From: Agelaius tricolor
Taxonomy: Eukaryota > Chordata > Aves > Passeriformes > Icteridae
Length of the DNA: 64,000 nucleotides
NCBI GenBank assembly: GCA_023055355.1
Contig: JALJCS010000037.1
Location: 806,001-870,000, forward strand
Reading direction: 5' to 3'
Part shown: positions 1 to 11,660 of the stretch, piece by piece
How positions within the stretch are numbered: the stretch's first letter is position 1
Layout: each line of letters begins with the position of its first letter
Notes under the pieces: generated by a model
What the model was told of the DNA's origin: nothing
The model's database searches: none
What the model saw: the letters and a program-made list of their open reading frames with translations, nothing else
Position numbers and translations under genes: made by a program

Positions 1-440
1 GCGGTGGGGGCGGGAGGCAGCCAGGATCCATCTGTATTCCGGAGTATCGATACATCCCGGAGCAGGGGGGGACCGTCCCCAAGGAGATGGTGTCATCTCC
101 ACTTAATCCGCTGCTCCGCTTTCGCAAGTGACAAGCAAATCGCGGAGGAAAAGGAAAGTCTGTCGCCTCGAATCCCACACTGGGCTGATTGCCTCTACTT
201 CCAGCGGGGATGGGAGGCAGCGGCAGAGCCGGGGGAGGGAAGGGGTGGCGGGGAGCTGCACCCCGCGGTGCTGGAGATGGGTTTTCCCCACATTCATTCC
301 CCCGTTCCGCGCTGCTTGCGAGGCTGGTGTGGAGCGTAACTTTGCCTTTTTCCAGTCCTTGTGGAATGGCGGGACGGAGGGCATCTCCATGCCATTGCAT
401 CACCCCCGGGGTCCAGCACAGGCTGGGTCTAAAGCCCCAG
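1..440. promoter_or_regulatory. CpG-rich stretch at the left edge
   Basis: More than 20 CpGs fall in the first 400 bases, while most of the following kilobases are CpG-poor. The sequence is complex rather than repetitive. It may be the downstream shore of the BRINP1 promoter island, which would then start to the left of the window. I see no convincing splice donor in it. Not proven to be a promoter. Confidence 0.4.
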
Positions 441-2380
441 AGACCATCTGGAGAGAGGAGGGGGGTTATAGGTGTGCGTGTTTTGGCTTTGGAGAGTTCC
501 CCCGTGCTGGTACCTGACAGTGGGGAAGGGGAGGAGGTGTCACTTCTTGGATGCAGTCTCCTCTTCATGGAGGGAACCCAGCAGCAGATGAAATGCTGGC
601 AGAATTGGTGTTTGAATTTAGCCGTGTGATTGACATCTGCACTAGGCAGGACAGAAGGGTCCTTCATGCTTTACTCTGGCTGCTCATCTGGCTGCATAAT
701 AATAATAATGTGTTCATAGCAGTAAATCTGCTTTCCCAGGAGTTGTAGAGAAGTATTTGGGAAGACAGCGAGAGGAGGAGGGAGCGAGTAAAGAGGAGAT
801 GTGGCTTTGGTGTAAGGAACATGAAAGGCTTTTGAAAAAAGATTCCTTATAAAGGAAAAATATCGATCAGCTCTGCTTGCGAGTAGCAGCCAGCCAGCCC
901 TGGACTCTCTCCCTCCCACACACCCCAGACAAGCCACCGTGCTCTCCCTGGAGCATGTACAAGCCAAGCACAGCCAGCACATGCTGTGGAGCTCGCAGCC
1001 CACCCCAGGCTCAGACACAGCCCCTCAGGCTCGCTCTGTAAACCCCTCTCCAAGCTCTGCAGCCCCGCAGCTCCCGCACGCTCAGCCACGCAGGTGGGAT
1101 CCACACACACTGAACGGGCAGAAATAGCTGCACTGATATTCTTATTATGTAAATCAAACCTTCAGAAGTTCACATGAGCACACACATGCTGTCGTCTTTG
1201 CAGGGCTCGCAGTAGGGGGTTTGCTCCTCCAGTGTAGCTTTCTTCTCTTGTAGTTGGCTCCAAGCATTGATTTGGGGTTTGTCTGACTCCAAAGCCCTTT
1301 GCAACTCAGCAGAAAACCCTCTACATTTGGTGTGTCTACGCTTGTTTTATGGCTCTTTGCAGATTCCCAGGACTCGGGAATGATTTCACTACTGGAAAGG
1401 CAGACGAGCAGCAGACAGGGAAGCAGGGAAATGGCTGGGGGAGCGGTGGCATTTCCATACTCATCATGCCTTCCCTGATCAAGAGCTGGAGTCTGGGAGT
1501 ATGGGAAGAGCTCTGCTGGAGTTACATAGCTTTAAAATGTGTGTGAGTGTGTGTGAGCAGAACCACACACACATCGATGGCTAAAACACACAATGCAAGG
1601 CTCCACTCCAGTCTTACCCCGGTTCAGAGAAAAACCCTCCCATACTCAAGGGACAGATACTCCCTTTGCATGCCCCTTTGATCAGAAATGAGAGTGGGCA
1701 CAGGGGGATGATGTCACTGGTGTTAGAGGTGCTTAACATCCCCCTCTGACCTTCCTCCTCTTCCCCTCTTTCCATAGGGCCTAGTGAGGACACAAGCCTC
1801 TAAGAGTAGGAATATAATGAGGCTGACTAAAGTCAGTGTTAAAACTTTGGAGAGGAGGAACATACGGTGAATTGGCTAGTTTTAGGTAAAATGTGTCCCA
1901 AAAGAAATGGCATGGGATTTGTCCCTATTCCCTCCTAACCACCACTGTTTACTACATTGGGAGTATGTGTAAGGCGGATGCTAAACACTCCGTGGGAATG
2001 GGTCTGCCAGCAGACAATAGTCATTGTTGTCTGTGTGACAGAAATACTTCAAAGCCAAATCCTCCCATCTTTGAGCAGGCAGGAGCCCCTTCACCTTCTC
2101 CAGGTGCATTGCTCAGGAGAGCATGGCAGGAACTGACTCCAGAACCAGGGATCCGCACTCAGCTCCCAGGAATGGATGGGGGTTTCTAGACTTTACCCAG
2201 GACTTGGTATTTACAGCAGAGATGTTGAGAAAGCAGGAAAAATTTGACTGGGGAGGGCTGGAAAAAAATAACTGGAGAACATAAATGAGGGTGAAGAACC
2301 CCCGAGCACTGCGAGACACGGTGCTGGGAGGTGGGAAATCAGGGAGGGATCCCCCAAAAAAGGGAACACACCCCGTGCCC
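441..2380. other. Unique sequence without gene
   Basis: There is no recognisable exon or element. A short TG-rich run (about 1538-1557) is followed by a CA run (1564-1573), which could pair as a small hairpin. Confidence 0.6.
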
Positions 2381-2771
2381 TGCTCAGCCCTGCTCAGCCC
2401 TGCTCAGCCCCCTTCAGCCCCTCTCAGCCCGGCTCAACCTGGTTCAGCCCTGCTAGCCCAGCTCAGCCCTGTTTAGCCCCGCTCAGCCCCGCTCAGCGCT
2501 GTGTGGCCTCGTTCAGCCCAGCTCAGCCCTGTTCAGCTCCGCTAGCCCAGCTCAGCCTTGTTTAGCCCTGCGCAGCCCCGCTCAGCCCGGCTCAGCCCAG
2601 CTCAGCCCTGGTCAGCCCGGCTCAGCCCCGTTCAGCCCCGCTCAGCCCGGTTCAGCCCGGTTCAGCCCCGCTCAGCCCCGTTCAGCCCCGTTCAGCCCCG
2701 TTCAGCCCGGTTCAGCCCCGTTCAGCCCCGCTCAGCCCCGCTCAGCCCGGTTCAGCCCGGCTCAGCCCGGC
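2381..2771. repeat. 10-bp minisatellite, unit about CTCAGCCC(T/C)G
   Basis: Roughly 39 head-to-tail units of ten bases alternate CTCAGCCC and TTCAGCCC. The + strand is C-rich and the - strand carries GGG or GGGG every ten bases, the spacing needed for G-quadruplexes. Because ten is not a multiple of three, all frames repeat and produce long false ORFs. It lies directly upstream of a CpG-rich stretch. Confidence 0.93.
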
Positions 2772-3450
2772 TGCGCCAGCGCGGCGGGCGGGCGGTGCCG
2801 CCGGGCCCCAGGAGGGGGCGCTGTGGCTCCACGCAGCTCCGGGCGCGGAGCGGAGCGGGGCTCGCCCGCACCCCTGCCCGCATCAGCATCCAGCCCTGCC
2901 CGCATCATCCCTGCCCGCATCAGCATCCAGCCCTGCCCGCATCATCCCTGCCCGCATCACCGTCCATCCCTACCCGCATCACCGTCCATCCCTGCCCGCA
3001 TCACCCCTGCCCGCATCACCACCCAGCCCTGCCCGCATTCTCCGGCAGCATCCCCTGCCCGTACCCCCGCCCGCACCCCTGCCTCCATTCCCCGGCAGCA
3101 TCCCCTGCCCGTACCCCTGTCCGAATCCCTGCCCGCATTCTTCAGCATATAGTCATCCTCGTCCGCATCCCTTCCCGCATCCCTTCCCGCATCTCTGCCT
3201 GCGTCCCTGCCCTGAGCCCTGCCTGCATCCCTTCCCGCATCCTCGCCCGCATCCCCCGCCCCTATCCCCGGCCGCGGATGAGGCGGAGGGGCCGGGGCTG
3301 GGCGCTCGGTGCCGGCGGGGCTCTGCTCCTGGAGCCCCGGTGCGGCTGGACGGGTGCGGGCCGCTCCTCCCGCTCCGGAGCTGCCGGGCGAGCGCAGCCT
3401 GCGGGGAGCCGGCCCGGTGCGAGCAGGGATCGTTCACCCGGTGATGAAAT
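2772..3450. promoter_or_regulatory. CpG-rich stretch, candidate promoter or first-exon region
   Basis: CpG density is high at both ends of this segment (2772-2880 and 3260-3450), with the minisatellite between. The right part, around 3270-3430, is complex GC-rich sequence with GGGCGG-like and GCCGGGCG motifs. It ends abruptly near CACCCGGTGATG at 3436-3447. Its distance from exon 2 (about 24 kb) is plausible for exon 1 of BRINP1 in a compact bird genome. No transcript evidence can be read from sequence. Confidence 0.4.
2863..3263. repeat. Degenerate C-rich minisatellite, units built on CCTGCCCGCATC
   Basis: Imperfect units of about 12-16 bases (CCCTGCCCGCATCA, CCGGCAGCATCC, CTTCCCGCATC) run for 400 bases. 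Higher-order units are visible at the left end, where a block containing CATCAGCATCCAG recurs. The + strand is again C-rich. It supplies much of a 318-codon frame that is not a gene. Confidence 0.88.
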
Positions 3451-3715
3451 GCAGCTACTTCTGGGACAGAGCCCAGCAGCTTTTCCGTGCCAGCAAATAC
3501 TACAGGGGAAGTGAAAAATCACTTCATGCATTGGAAGTGCAGAGATGAACTTAGTGAGGCAGAATATAAATTACCCAGACCGAGGAAGCTTGTGCCCGGT
3601 TGTTTGATTTACACCATCCTGCTTGCAAAAGTATCATGAGATTTTTAACAACTAAAGACCTTGGCCCATTTCCTTCCAGGCCACATAGAGCAGCTTTTCA
3701 GCAAGGGAGAATATC

Positions 3716-3733
3716 CACACACACACACACACA
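3716..3733. repeat. (CA)9 microsatellite
   Basis: Nine perfect CA units. Confidence 0.95.
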
Positions 3734-4968
3734 GATCTGGCCTCTAAACAGATCCATGGACTGGGACTGGTCCTGCTGCTCTCCCTCTCCCATGGAAGAT
3801 GGCTGCCAGAGCAGGATGAGGTAGGGAATGGTGCTGAGCTGAGTCAGGGCAAAATAAACATCTCCTCCCGGCAATGTGTGTGCTCCAGAGTGTTCCTGGA
3901 TGCCAGGGAAGGTTCTCCCCTGCCTGCTGTGCCTCTGCATGGCCATGTCCAGCTGATGTGCTGGGCCTGGAGCACGTCTGGCCAGGGCTGCAGCGGGCTG
4001 GTGGCTGCAGGTGGTGTGGGAAAGGGAAATGTTATCAAGGAGAGAGAGCTGGGGAAGCAAAGTGGATACATCTACCAGGTACTTTTGTCTGGAGAGAGGA
4101 TGGGCAGAGCAGGACCAGACAAATGAGGTGACATTCCCAGGGTTTGGAGTAGGCACAGGACAGCTGTTGCTGGCTTGATGAGCTAAGCTGTGCAGTGCCA
4201 GGGAAGGAAAAGTCCTGACTAGTGGGAGGGAGGAATGGGAGAAAAAGCAGAAATCAGAGGAGCAGCTGATTTAGAGTGAGCTGAAGGCTATGGAAGGATT
4301 TAAGTTTATTTCAGGAATGCTGGATCACATCCCAAGTGGAGGTGGCATAAACTGGGTATATGAACATGTCATTTTGGAAAGAAAACAAGAGTCAGGCCCA
4401 GGATTCCCCTGAGCCTGGGCTGGGGAGTTTAACACAACATTTACAGCCTCCTGCTTGGGGAGTTATTTTCCTGCAGCCTTGAGGCAGGACTTGCAAGCAG
4501 CTTCACAGGAGAAAGATGCTTATTTGTTTTTGCTATTTGTTCTTCTCAAGTCATGTGTTCTCCATCCATTTTATTGTTGCCTGCACGGTGCAGCTGGCAG
4601 AGCTCAGCTCTGCACAGAGCTGCTGCTGTGGCTGAGTGGCACCCACGGTGGCACCTGTGGTGGTGGCATTTTTCTGGGTGTTGACATTGCATTCCCCAGT
4701 GCTTGAACTATCACACATGTGATTTCTGGCTCCTGTTCCAGAAAAACAACCAGTTGCTCTGCTGATGGATCACCTCTTCCAGTGGCAATAGGAATAGCAG
4801 TAAGTCACAGAGGAGTGAATAATCTAGAGAGGGTCACCTGCAGAGGAGCATGGAGTGAATTGTCTTTGCCAGACACATGCTGTTGTTCACTGATGGAAAT
4901 GCTGGGCAGAGGTAGAAACTGATGTGCCAGAAGCACCAGACCAGCTTTGCAGCCCTAGAACAATTCTC

Positions 4969-4990
4969 TGTGTGTGTGTGTGTGTGTGTG
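4969..4990. repeat. (TG)11 microsatellite
   Basis: Eleven TG units followed by TATG. Confidence 0.95.
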
Positions 4991-7900
4991 TATGTTAGCA
5001 GTGGGCACTATTTGGTGGAGTATTTCCTTTACAGAGACATCTTCCCTCCCAGACAGTCATGAATTACAGCAAAGTCAGCTCACAGCTGACACACCAAGCT
5101 TGCAAACCAAGCTATGGGAGGTTCTCACACAGAAGAGAAGCTCCAGAAAACCAATGAAACCCCAACAATTTGCTCCAGCACTTTTTGTTGGATATCAAAA
5201 GGGAATATAGGAGTAGAGGGAGCTCTCCCTCCCATCTGGTCTCCCAATTTCCAGTAGAGTAGCTCTGGATCCTGTAGTCTTTTCATGCCTGGGATCTGTC
5301 TCATTGCTGATAGGAAGTACATCCTTTACCCTGGTATTTAGAGAAGATACATCCTGAAGCCTTATGACAGGTCTTCTTACAGCCTGGACTTTAATATCTT
5401 TGCATATTACAGCTGGAATATGTTGTACAGCAGGTTCCTGTGAAAAGCTCGCAGCCTCTTGCTGTAAATCACTGCAGCCTGTTGAAGCCAGGGCTGTTAA
5501 CTGGCTCTGTGGTGAGTTAGGATCTCTTTCTTAGGCTTTGATTTAGAGTGTGATTTAGAACCTGGCCTGTGCTCTGGACTCCACTGTGTCCATCATGGTT
5601 TTGGATGCAGTTTTGGCCAGAAGTCCTGAGTCGGCAGGACCGGTCCCCTTTAGCCATTTCTTTACCCTGCCCTGGCTGTGTGTGTGGCTGTCAGATACAT
5701 TGCTAACACTGGAGACCCCTGTGGTAATTTATCCTCACAGCTGTAGATGCTGACTTGCTAAGCAGGGTGGAAGACAGGGAGGGTGAGCTTTAAAACCATC
5801 CCCTCATGCAGGCAGCACATTCCAGGTGACGCTGCGGGAGCAGAAAAAATAACTAAAAGGAATTTGTGGAAAATCACAAAGCAGAATGAACAGAAATGAG
5901 CTGTGACCCCAGGGAGGAGGCTGGGGATTCAGAGCAGGCAGGAGGAGCAGGATGAGCAGGTGGGAATCCTTAGCTGGACTTCTGGGCTCGGTGGAGCAGA
6001 CACCAGCAGGGCAGGATGCGGGTGCTGGAGCAGCCGGGCTGCTCTTGGCGCGTGGCTGCTCTTCAGGCAGGTGCAGATGGTGAGCGGGTGAGCAGAGCCC
6101 TCTGACATATGCTGGGGTACATATGTGGCTCTGGGTCCCTCCTGGCTCAGACCACCTCCCTGCCTGGACCAGGAATGTTATTCCAGCCACTTCCCACACT
6201 GCCCTGTGCTGAGCGAGGTTTGCAGCCCGAATCAAAGGCGTGTTTTGAGGGAGCAGCGCGAGCTTAGGAGGTACAAGCTGAGACCAAAGAATGCCTAAGG
6301 AATGCTGAGAAAGTCAAAGGGAAGAGCTAACAAAGCACAGTGTTTGTGCTAAGATTGTGAACAGAGAGAAGAAAGCAGCAACAAGGATCCCTGTAACATA
6401 GCCTTAAGACGAGCAGCTATTTCTAGAATTGCTTATTGTCATGTCATCCAAATTCGGAGTCACTTCTGCAAAACAACTCCAGGCTTTACTGTTTTATGCT
6501 GGAGAATGCTGATAATGTGTTCATCTGCCATTTCCACTCTCCTGAAAGAGAACTGTAAAGTATTTGAAAATGATGGACCATGTTTTAGGTCAGTGAATAG
6601 ATAAATCTGGTCAACCAGGGAAAAGAGACCAATTAGGATTTTCCTGCAATATTTACCTAAAGTAATCAAAGAGCAGAAACTTGAGTTTAGAAATATTTAG
6701 ATAAAACTAAACTAGTCTTTTTGTGCAATTAGAGATACATGTGCATCAACCCTTTTTGCTTTTTGGCGGAAGAGTTAAGGTGAAAAGATGGATTGGAGCT
6801 GGAAGTGTTGCTTGGGGAATTTGCTGGAGGATGAGGGATGAAGGAGGGATCTATTTTGCTGATGAAGCTGGCTTGGGCCTTGTTAAGACTGGAAAAAATT
6901 GAGAAGTGTTCTAACCACAACAGTAGGACACTAAAGGGATCAGAAAGACACGGATGAGTGCTGTCACTCCTGGGATAACCTTTCAGCTGTGTGGGGACAC
7001 ACAAAGTCAGTGGTTGTCTGAGGACTGTCATCTGCAGTGCCAGATGGAATATCCTGTGTCTGACTATTTCTTTATTGATTCCTTTCATGCTTGGTGTTTT
7101 AATAACATTCTGCAGTAATGAAGTAAGTCACAAGTCATCTATGAAAATATTTTTTTTGGGGGGGTTTAGATCTAGTACCACATAATTTCCTTGGGTGTCT
7201 CCCAGCTTTCTATGGGAAAGAGAAGGGGTGAATAACCATATCTCAATTTTCTCCCCTCTTTGTGACTGGATAGATGTCAAAATCACCCCTCTTGTCCCAA
7301 AGGCTGTGCTGCTGCAGGATGTGTCACTGAGTGCTCAGATATTGCTCAAAGTTTATCAAACACAGACTTTTTTCACACCTGGGCTCAATTGTCGCCAACC
7401 GAGAGCAATCAGAACCACAAAGAGCCCGATCCTGCAATTGGAATCGCACAGATAAATTTTTAATTACAGCCCCATGGACATAATGAAACTGATTTCCAAG
7501 ACCAAAGCCTAAGCAACAACAACAAATCCATGCACATGCCGAGTGCAGAGTGAATCATGTTTATGGTTCATCAGTATGCAGCTTCTTTGTTCCAAAATGC
7601 TGGTCAGGAAGGCAGAAGAAATATTCCCCGGGATATTATAAAGACTAACATATCATCAGAGGGAGAATCAATGGAGATTGATGGCAAATTAGATGGACAC
7701 TTGAGACATTAAAAGGAAGGATGGAAAATAGAAGTGATATTATAATTGAACCATATTAATACATTTTAAATTGCTTTACAAATATTAACAAGTTAAATAA
7801 GGGAAGGCTGGAAATTATAGTTCATCTAGTCTGGGAAATCTGGGAGTGAGGAGGGACATTCAGGTTCCAGTACAAAGGTAAATGAAGGTTAAAATGAAAC

Positions 7901-10234
7901 GTGATCAGAAGTATTTTAACACTTTGATGATAGAAGAACAAGGGGACCACATCAAAATTAAAGGGCACAACTTTTAAAGGAAATTAAAAGGAAATAGTCC
8001 TTTCTTCAGTGTATAGTGTAGGCACACAATTCCCTGCTGCAGGATGTGGCTGAGATGAAAGTCCGGATGGATTTGAAGTGTAAAAGGCTACATAACTTTG
8101 TAGCAATTAATAGCATTTGCAGCCCTGCAATCTGGGACAATGGTAATCAGGTCTCAGGCTTCAAAGCAAAGGATGACCATCTTCTGGGGTCAGGAAGGAC
8201 ATTTTCTCTCTGCATAAAAAGAACATAATATGGTTGGCCAGGTAATGTGACTGCCCATGGTCGATCCCGCTGGAAGCTAAGTCAGCAAGAGATTAGCAAA
8301 TTGCTTCTGTGGGTGCTGGATTAAGGTATTATAAAAAGGTTTTCATCAATGCCAGACAGAATATCAATCCAGCAATCTCTTCTTCTGTGTCAACTCCCAC
8401 AAAAGTAATTTCAGTGATTAGAATAGATATTGAAGTGGGACATGAAGCGGGTGGTTCCAGGCAGCAGCAGTGACCCTGAGCTGCACAGCTCAGTGTCCTC
8501 TATCAGCACCAGCATCTGCAGGATGGCACAGAGCTGGGATGAGCCTGGAGTCTCCCAGCCCCAGGTCCTGTAGGGATACAAGCTCCCTGTGCCCAAGGGC
8601 CTGCTGCCTGCACAGAGGAGGAGAAACAGGGAATGCTGTCACCTCTGCTCAGCACCAGAGGAAATGCGGCACAAGGCTTGGAGAACTATTCAAATCCTGT
8701 CAGTAGAAGCATTTCAGTTTGCAATCTTGCCTTGACAGATTTTGAAAGTAGTTGGTGGCAAAAGGTAGCAGAACGTTATAGAAAACAGGACCTGAAATAC
8801 TGCCATGGGATATGGGGAACATTTGGAAAATCAGCCTCCAAGGTGTTTGTAAGATGTCACCTTAAAAATCTGCCCAAGCTGATGCAGGGAGGCTGTGACA
8901 GAGACAAGTGGGTGCATGAAATCCTGAGACTTAACCAAAGCAGCTTGGTAGGAGTGACAGGGTGGGCAGAGATCAGCTATGGAGCTGTGTCCTCTCCCCA
9001 TATTTTCCCCACAGTCCCCTCCTCCTGAGGGTCCCAGGGTGACTCTCCCTGTCTGCCTCGTGTTGGGCACAGTCCTGCCTGCTGCCCAGGGTCATCCACC
9101 ATCACTGTGCTGCTGGGATTGAGGAGGAATGTGCCTTTCTCCATAACTTTCCTCTCCTATCAGCCTTTCTGCTCCTGTTGCTGGAGACAGAGGTTGGGTG
9201 AAGAGAATCAAGGCTGTTGAAGTTCAGCTTCAGCAGGTGGCACTTGCTGAGGGCCACTTCTGCCCTGGCCATGAGCACCTCTGTGTGGACAGAGATGCTC
9301 TCCCGTGGTCAGGTAATAAAGCAGTGCTCCCTTCAGAAGGATGGGCAGCTGATGGCTGTGAGGAAAGCACATCAATAGGTGGGGTAATGTTCTGACAGGT
9401 GTGTGAGTGGGAGGAGGGAGAGGGGAGCTGGTGCTGGGAACACAAAGTTCGCTGCTGGGGCAGGTGTGAACGAGTCCTTTGTTTCCTGGATGGTAAAAAA
9501 GAGACAGATGTGAGTGGCAGGTGCAAATCTGCCGGTGAGGTGTTGTGGAAGTGTGATGATTACTGTGCTCATGGCCTGGGCTGGGAAGGATGGATGAAGG
9601 AGTTTTTGTTCTGCAAAATTCACCAGAAAGATGCATGCAAAAAAAAAAATATGGCTGTAAGGTAGGACTGCAATTTACCTGCATTATTGGAAGATTGATT
9701 TCTGATGAAACGAGCAGAGAAAGGAGGGGAATAAAATTTTATGGATAGCAAGAATGGGGATCAGAGGTCTAAAATGGCAGCTGTTAGTATTCTTGAAGGA
9801 TTGGTTCAAATGAGACTGCAGAAACCAGTGCAAGCTTCTGATTTCCAACCATCTGCATTTAGGAAAGAGAGAGAGACCAGCAGGCTGGCCTCAGTGCAAT
9901 TCTGCTGGATTTCCCCTGAGAATCAGAATTGTCCCTGCATTCCAAGTACCTGAAAGCCTTAAAACACTGCCAAGGCTGAAAGGTGAGGCGAGGGTCGGAA
10001 GCGAGAAGGGCTGACAGGAATAAGTAGATTGTAGTCTAGGCTGGATAATTCAGGGATCTGTAATAAAACTGCCCAGTGACAGATAGTGAATAAAAGACTA
10101 CAGGTATATTATGGTTTACAGAGCACAGGACAGATGTGTCTCTAAGGAGGATGAGATAAGGAGAGGAAGGCGGCAGAGGCTGCTTTGGGATGCAGCAGCA
10201 CTGTGTGAATAAAGCAGCGCTGTCGTGAGATAGT

Positions 10235-10300
10235 TCAATCATGGTGCTGTCACTGACATCTTATATATGACCTTGGGCAGGTCACTTAGGCTGGGAGCTT
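10235..10300 (+). repeat. MIR-like ancient SINE core
   Basis: TGACCTTGGGCAGGTCACTTA at about 10267-10287 is close to the MIR core TGACCTTGGGCAAGTCACTTA, preceded by decayed sequence. This SINE family was active in early amniotes, so the copy is very old (family knowledge). Confidence 0.6.
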
Positions 10301-11262
10301 TGCAGAAGAGCTTTTTCAATGTGTTTCCATGCACAGGAGCTGAATCCCTTCGGTGGTGCAGCTCTGAGCCTCCAGCTCACGCAGTGGATGGGAACTGCCC
10401 AGGGAACTTGGATCCAAGTTTGGCATGAGGAAGAATCTGGAATTTTTAAAGAATTCAGCAACCCCTGTCCTCAGGAAATATAATCCCCCAAAGACTGGTG
10501 GTCATCTATGCTGACTCTTTACATTTCCAATGCTGGGTAAAAGCAGTGCTGGTTTTTGCCTCTCTCTCCCCTCCACTCCAATAAAATGGCTCCTTCTTCA
10601 GAAATCTGGCCTGAGTTAATCTTTCTTCTCATGGCCTAAGATCACTGGCAGAGCTGGCCTTTTACTGGAATAGATAAGGGAAGAACATGCTAATTGTATT
10701 TATTTGCCTCCCTTGCACACAGAAATGAGTATTTTACATCCACAAACCATAAAATGAAGTTTGCAAGTGCACACACAAAGAGACATGTGCATTGTGCTTT
10801 AAGAATGCTGAATCAAGGCTGCTGTTTCATATTAATCTTTTTCCCAACTTCAGCATTTGCAGTAAATAGCAATTAATGATAAAGCTGCCTGCATTAAATA
10901 GAAGAGCAAAAGAGGCTGATAGGTCCTTCCTACCAGTGGATCCTCCTGCAGTGCTTCTCATTACTTCAAGTTTGAAGGCAGATTTTGTCCATGGCTGCAC
11001 TTTTTTTTTTCCTCACTGCTGCTCCTCTGAGGCAGCCTTTCTGTAAAGCCTTGACACCAGGGAAGTGCAGTCCCCAAACCCTCGTGTGTCACATCACAGG
11101 GACACACATTTGATGTTGGGGCACGACCCTCCCTTGGGTGCTGGGGCAGGGGTGGGTGGAAGGGCTGGGGACAAACTCTGCTGCCCTTGCACAGCTCTGG
11201 CCTCCAGACCTCCATCAGCAATGACACACTCTGGATTTTATTTTTAGGTGTAAGTTTAAAAT
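10301..11262. other. Unique sequence without gene
   Basis: Nothing recognisable; a short poly(T) tract lies near 11001-11010. Confidence 0.5.
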
Positions 11263-11268
11263 TCCAGG

Positions 11269-11654
11269 TGTAGCAGACATCTTTTATGGAAAATCCTTTC
11301 CTTAGGGTTTTTCCTCCTGAGAAGCTGAGAGGCCTCAGGAACAAAATGTACCCAATGGTTATCTGCTGCTGTGGAATGCAACAGGTGCATCTGGGATTGG
11401 GCTCATGTGGTTGTTTCTAATCAATGGCCAATCACAGCCCAGCTGGCTCGGACAGAGAGTCAAGCCACAAACCTTTGTTATCATTCTTTCTTATTCTAAT
11501 TCTTAGCCAGCCTTCTGATGAAATCCTTTCTTCTATTCTTTTAGTATAGTTTTAATATAATATATATCATAAAATAATAAATCAAACCTTCTGAAACATG
11601 GAGTCAGATCCTCATCTCTTCCCTCATCCTCAGACCCCTGTGAACACAGTCACA
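11269..11654 (+). mobile_element. Solo LTR of an avian endogenous retrovirus (copy 1, sense)
   Basis: The 386-bp element begins TGTAGCAGACATC and ends CAGTCACA. It contains AT-rich sequence with AATAATAAATC (polyadenylation signal) at about 11572-11582. It is bounded by a perfect 6-bp direct repeat TCCAGG (11263-11268 and 11655-11660), the target-site duplication expected for retroviral integration. No gag, pol or env lies on either side, so this is a solo LTR left by recombination. A related copy lies at 26309-26690 in the opposite orientation. The sense polyadenylation signal could in principle end BRINP1 transcripts early. Six bases of duplication favour an ERVK-type integrase, but assignment needs a library search. 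Confidence 0.85.
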
Positions 11655-11660
11655 TCCAGG

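Larger units (their letters stand above)
3451..10230. other. Unique intronic or flanking sequence
   Basis: No gene is visible. Simple repeats are (CA)9 at 3716-3733 and (TG)11 at 4969-4990. AT-rich unique sequence at about 7440-7990 and 8040-8400 contains many homeodomain-type TAAT sites but nothing recognisable as an exon. Confidence 0.6.

Noticed and set aside
1893..2189. 98-codon + strand frame
   Set aside because: No homology, no conserved-looking composition and no splice evidence; length expected by chance in 64 kb.
2558..3514. 318-codon + strand open frame
   Set aside because: It runs through two minisatellites and GC-rich DNA, with proline/serine/arginine repeats and no homology. 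Frames on the other strand are equally open.
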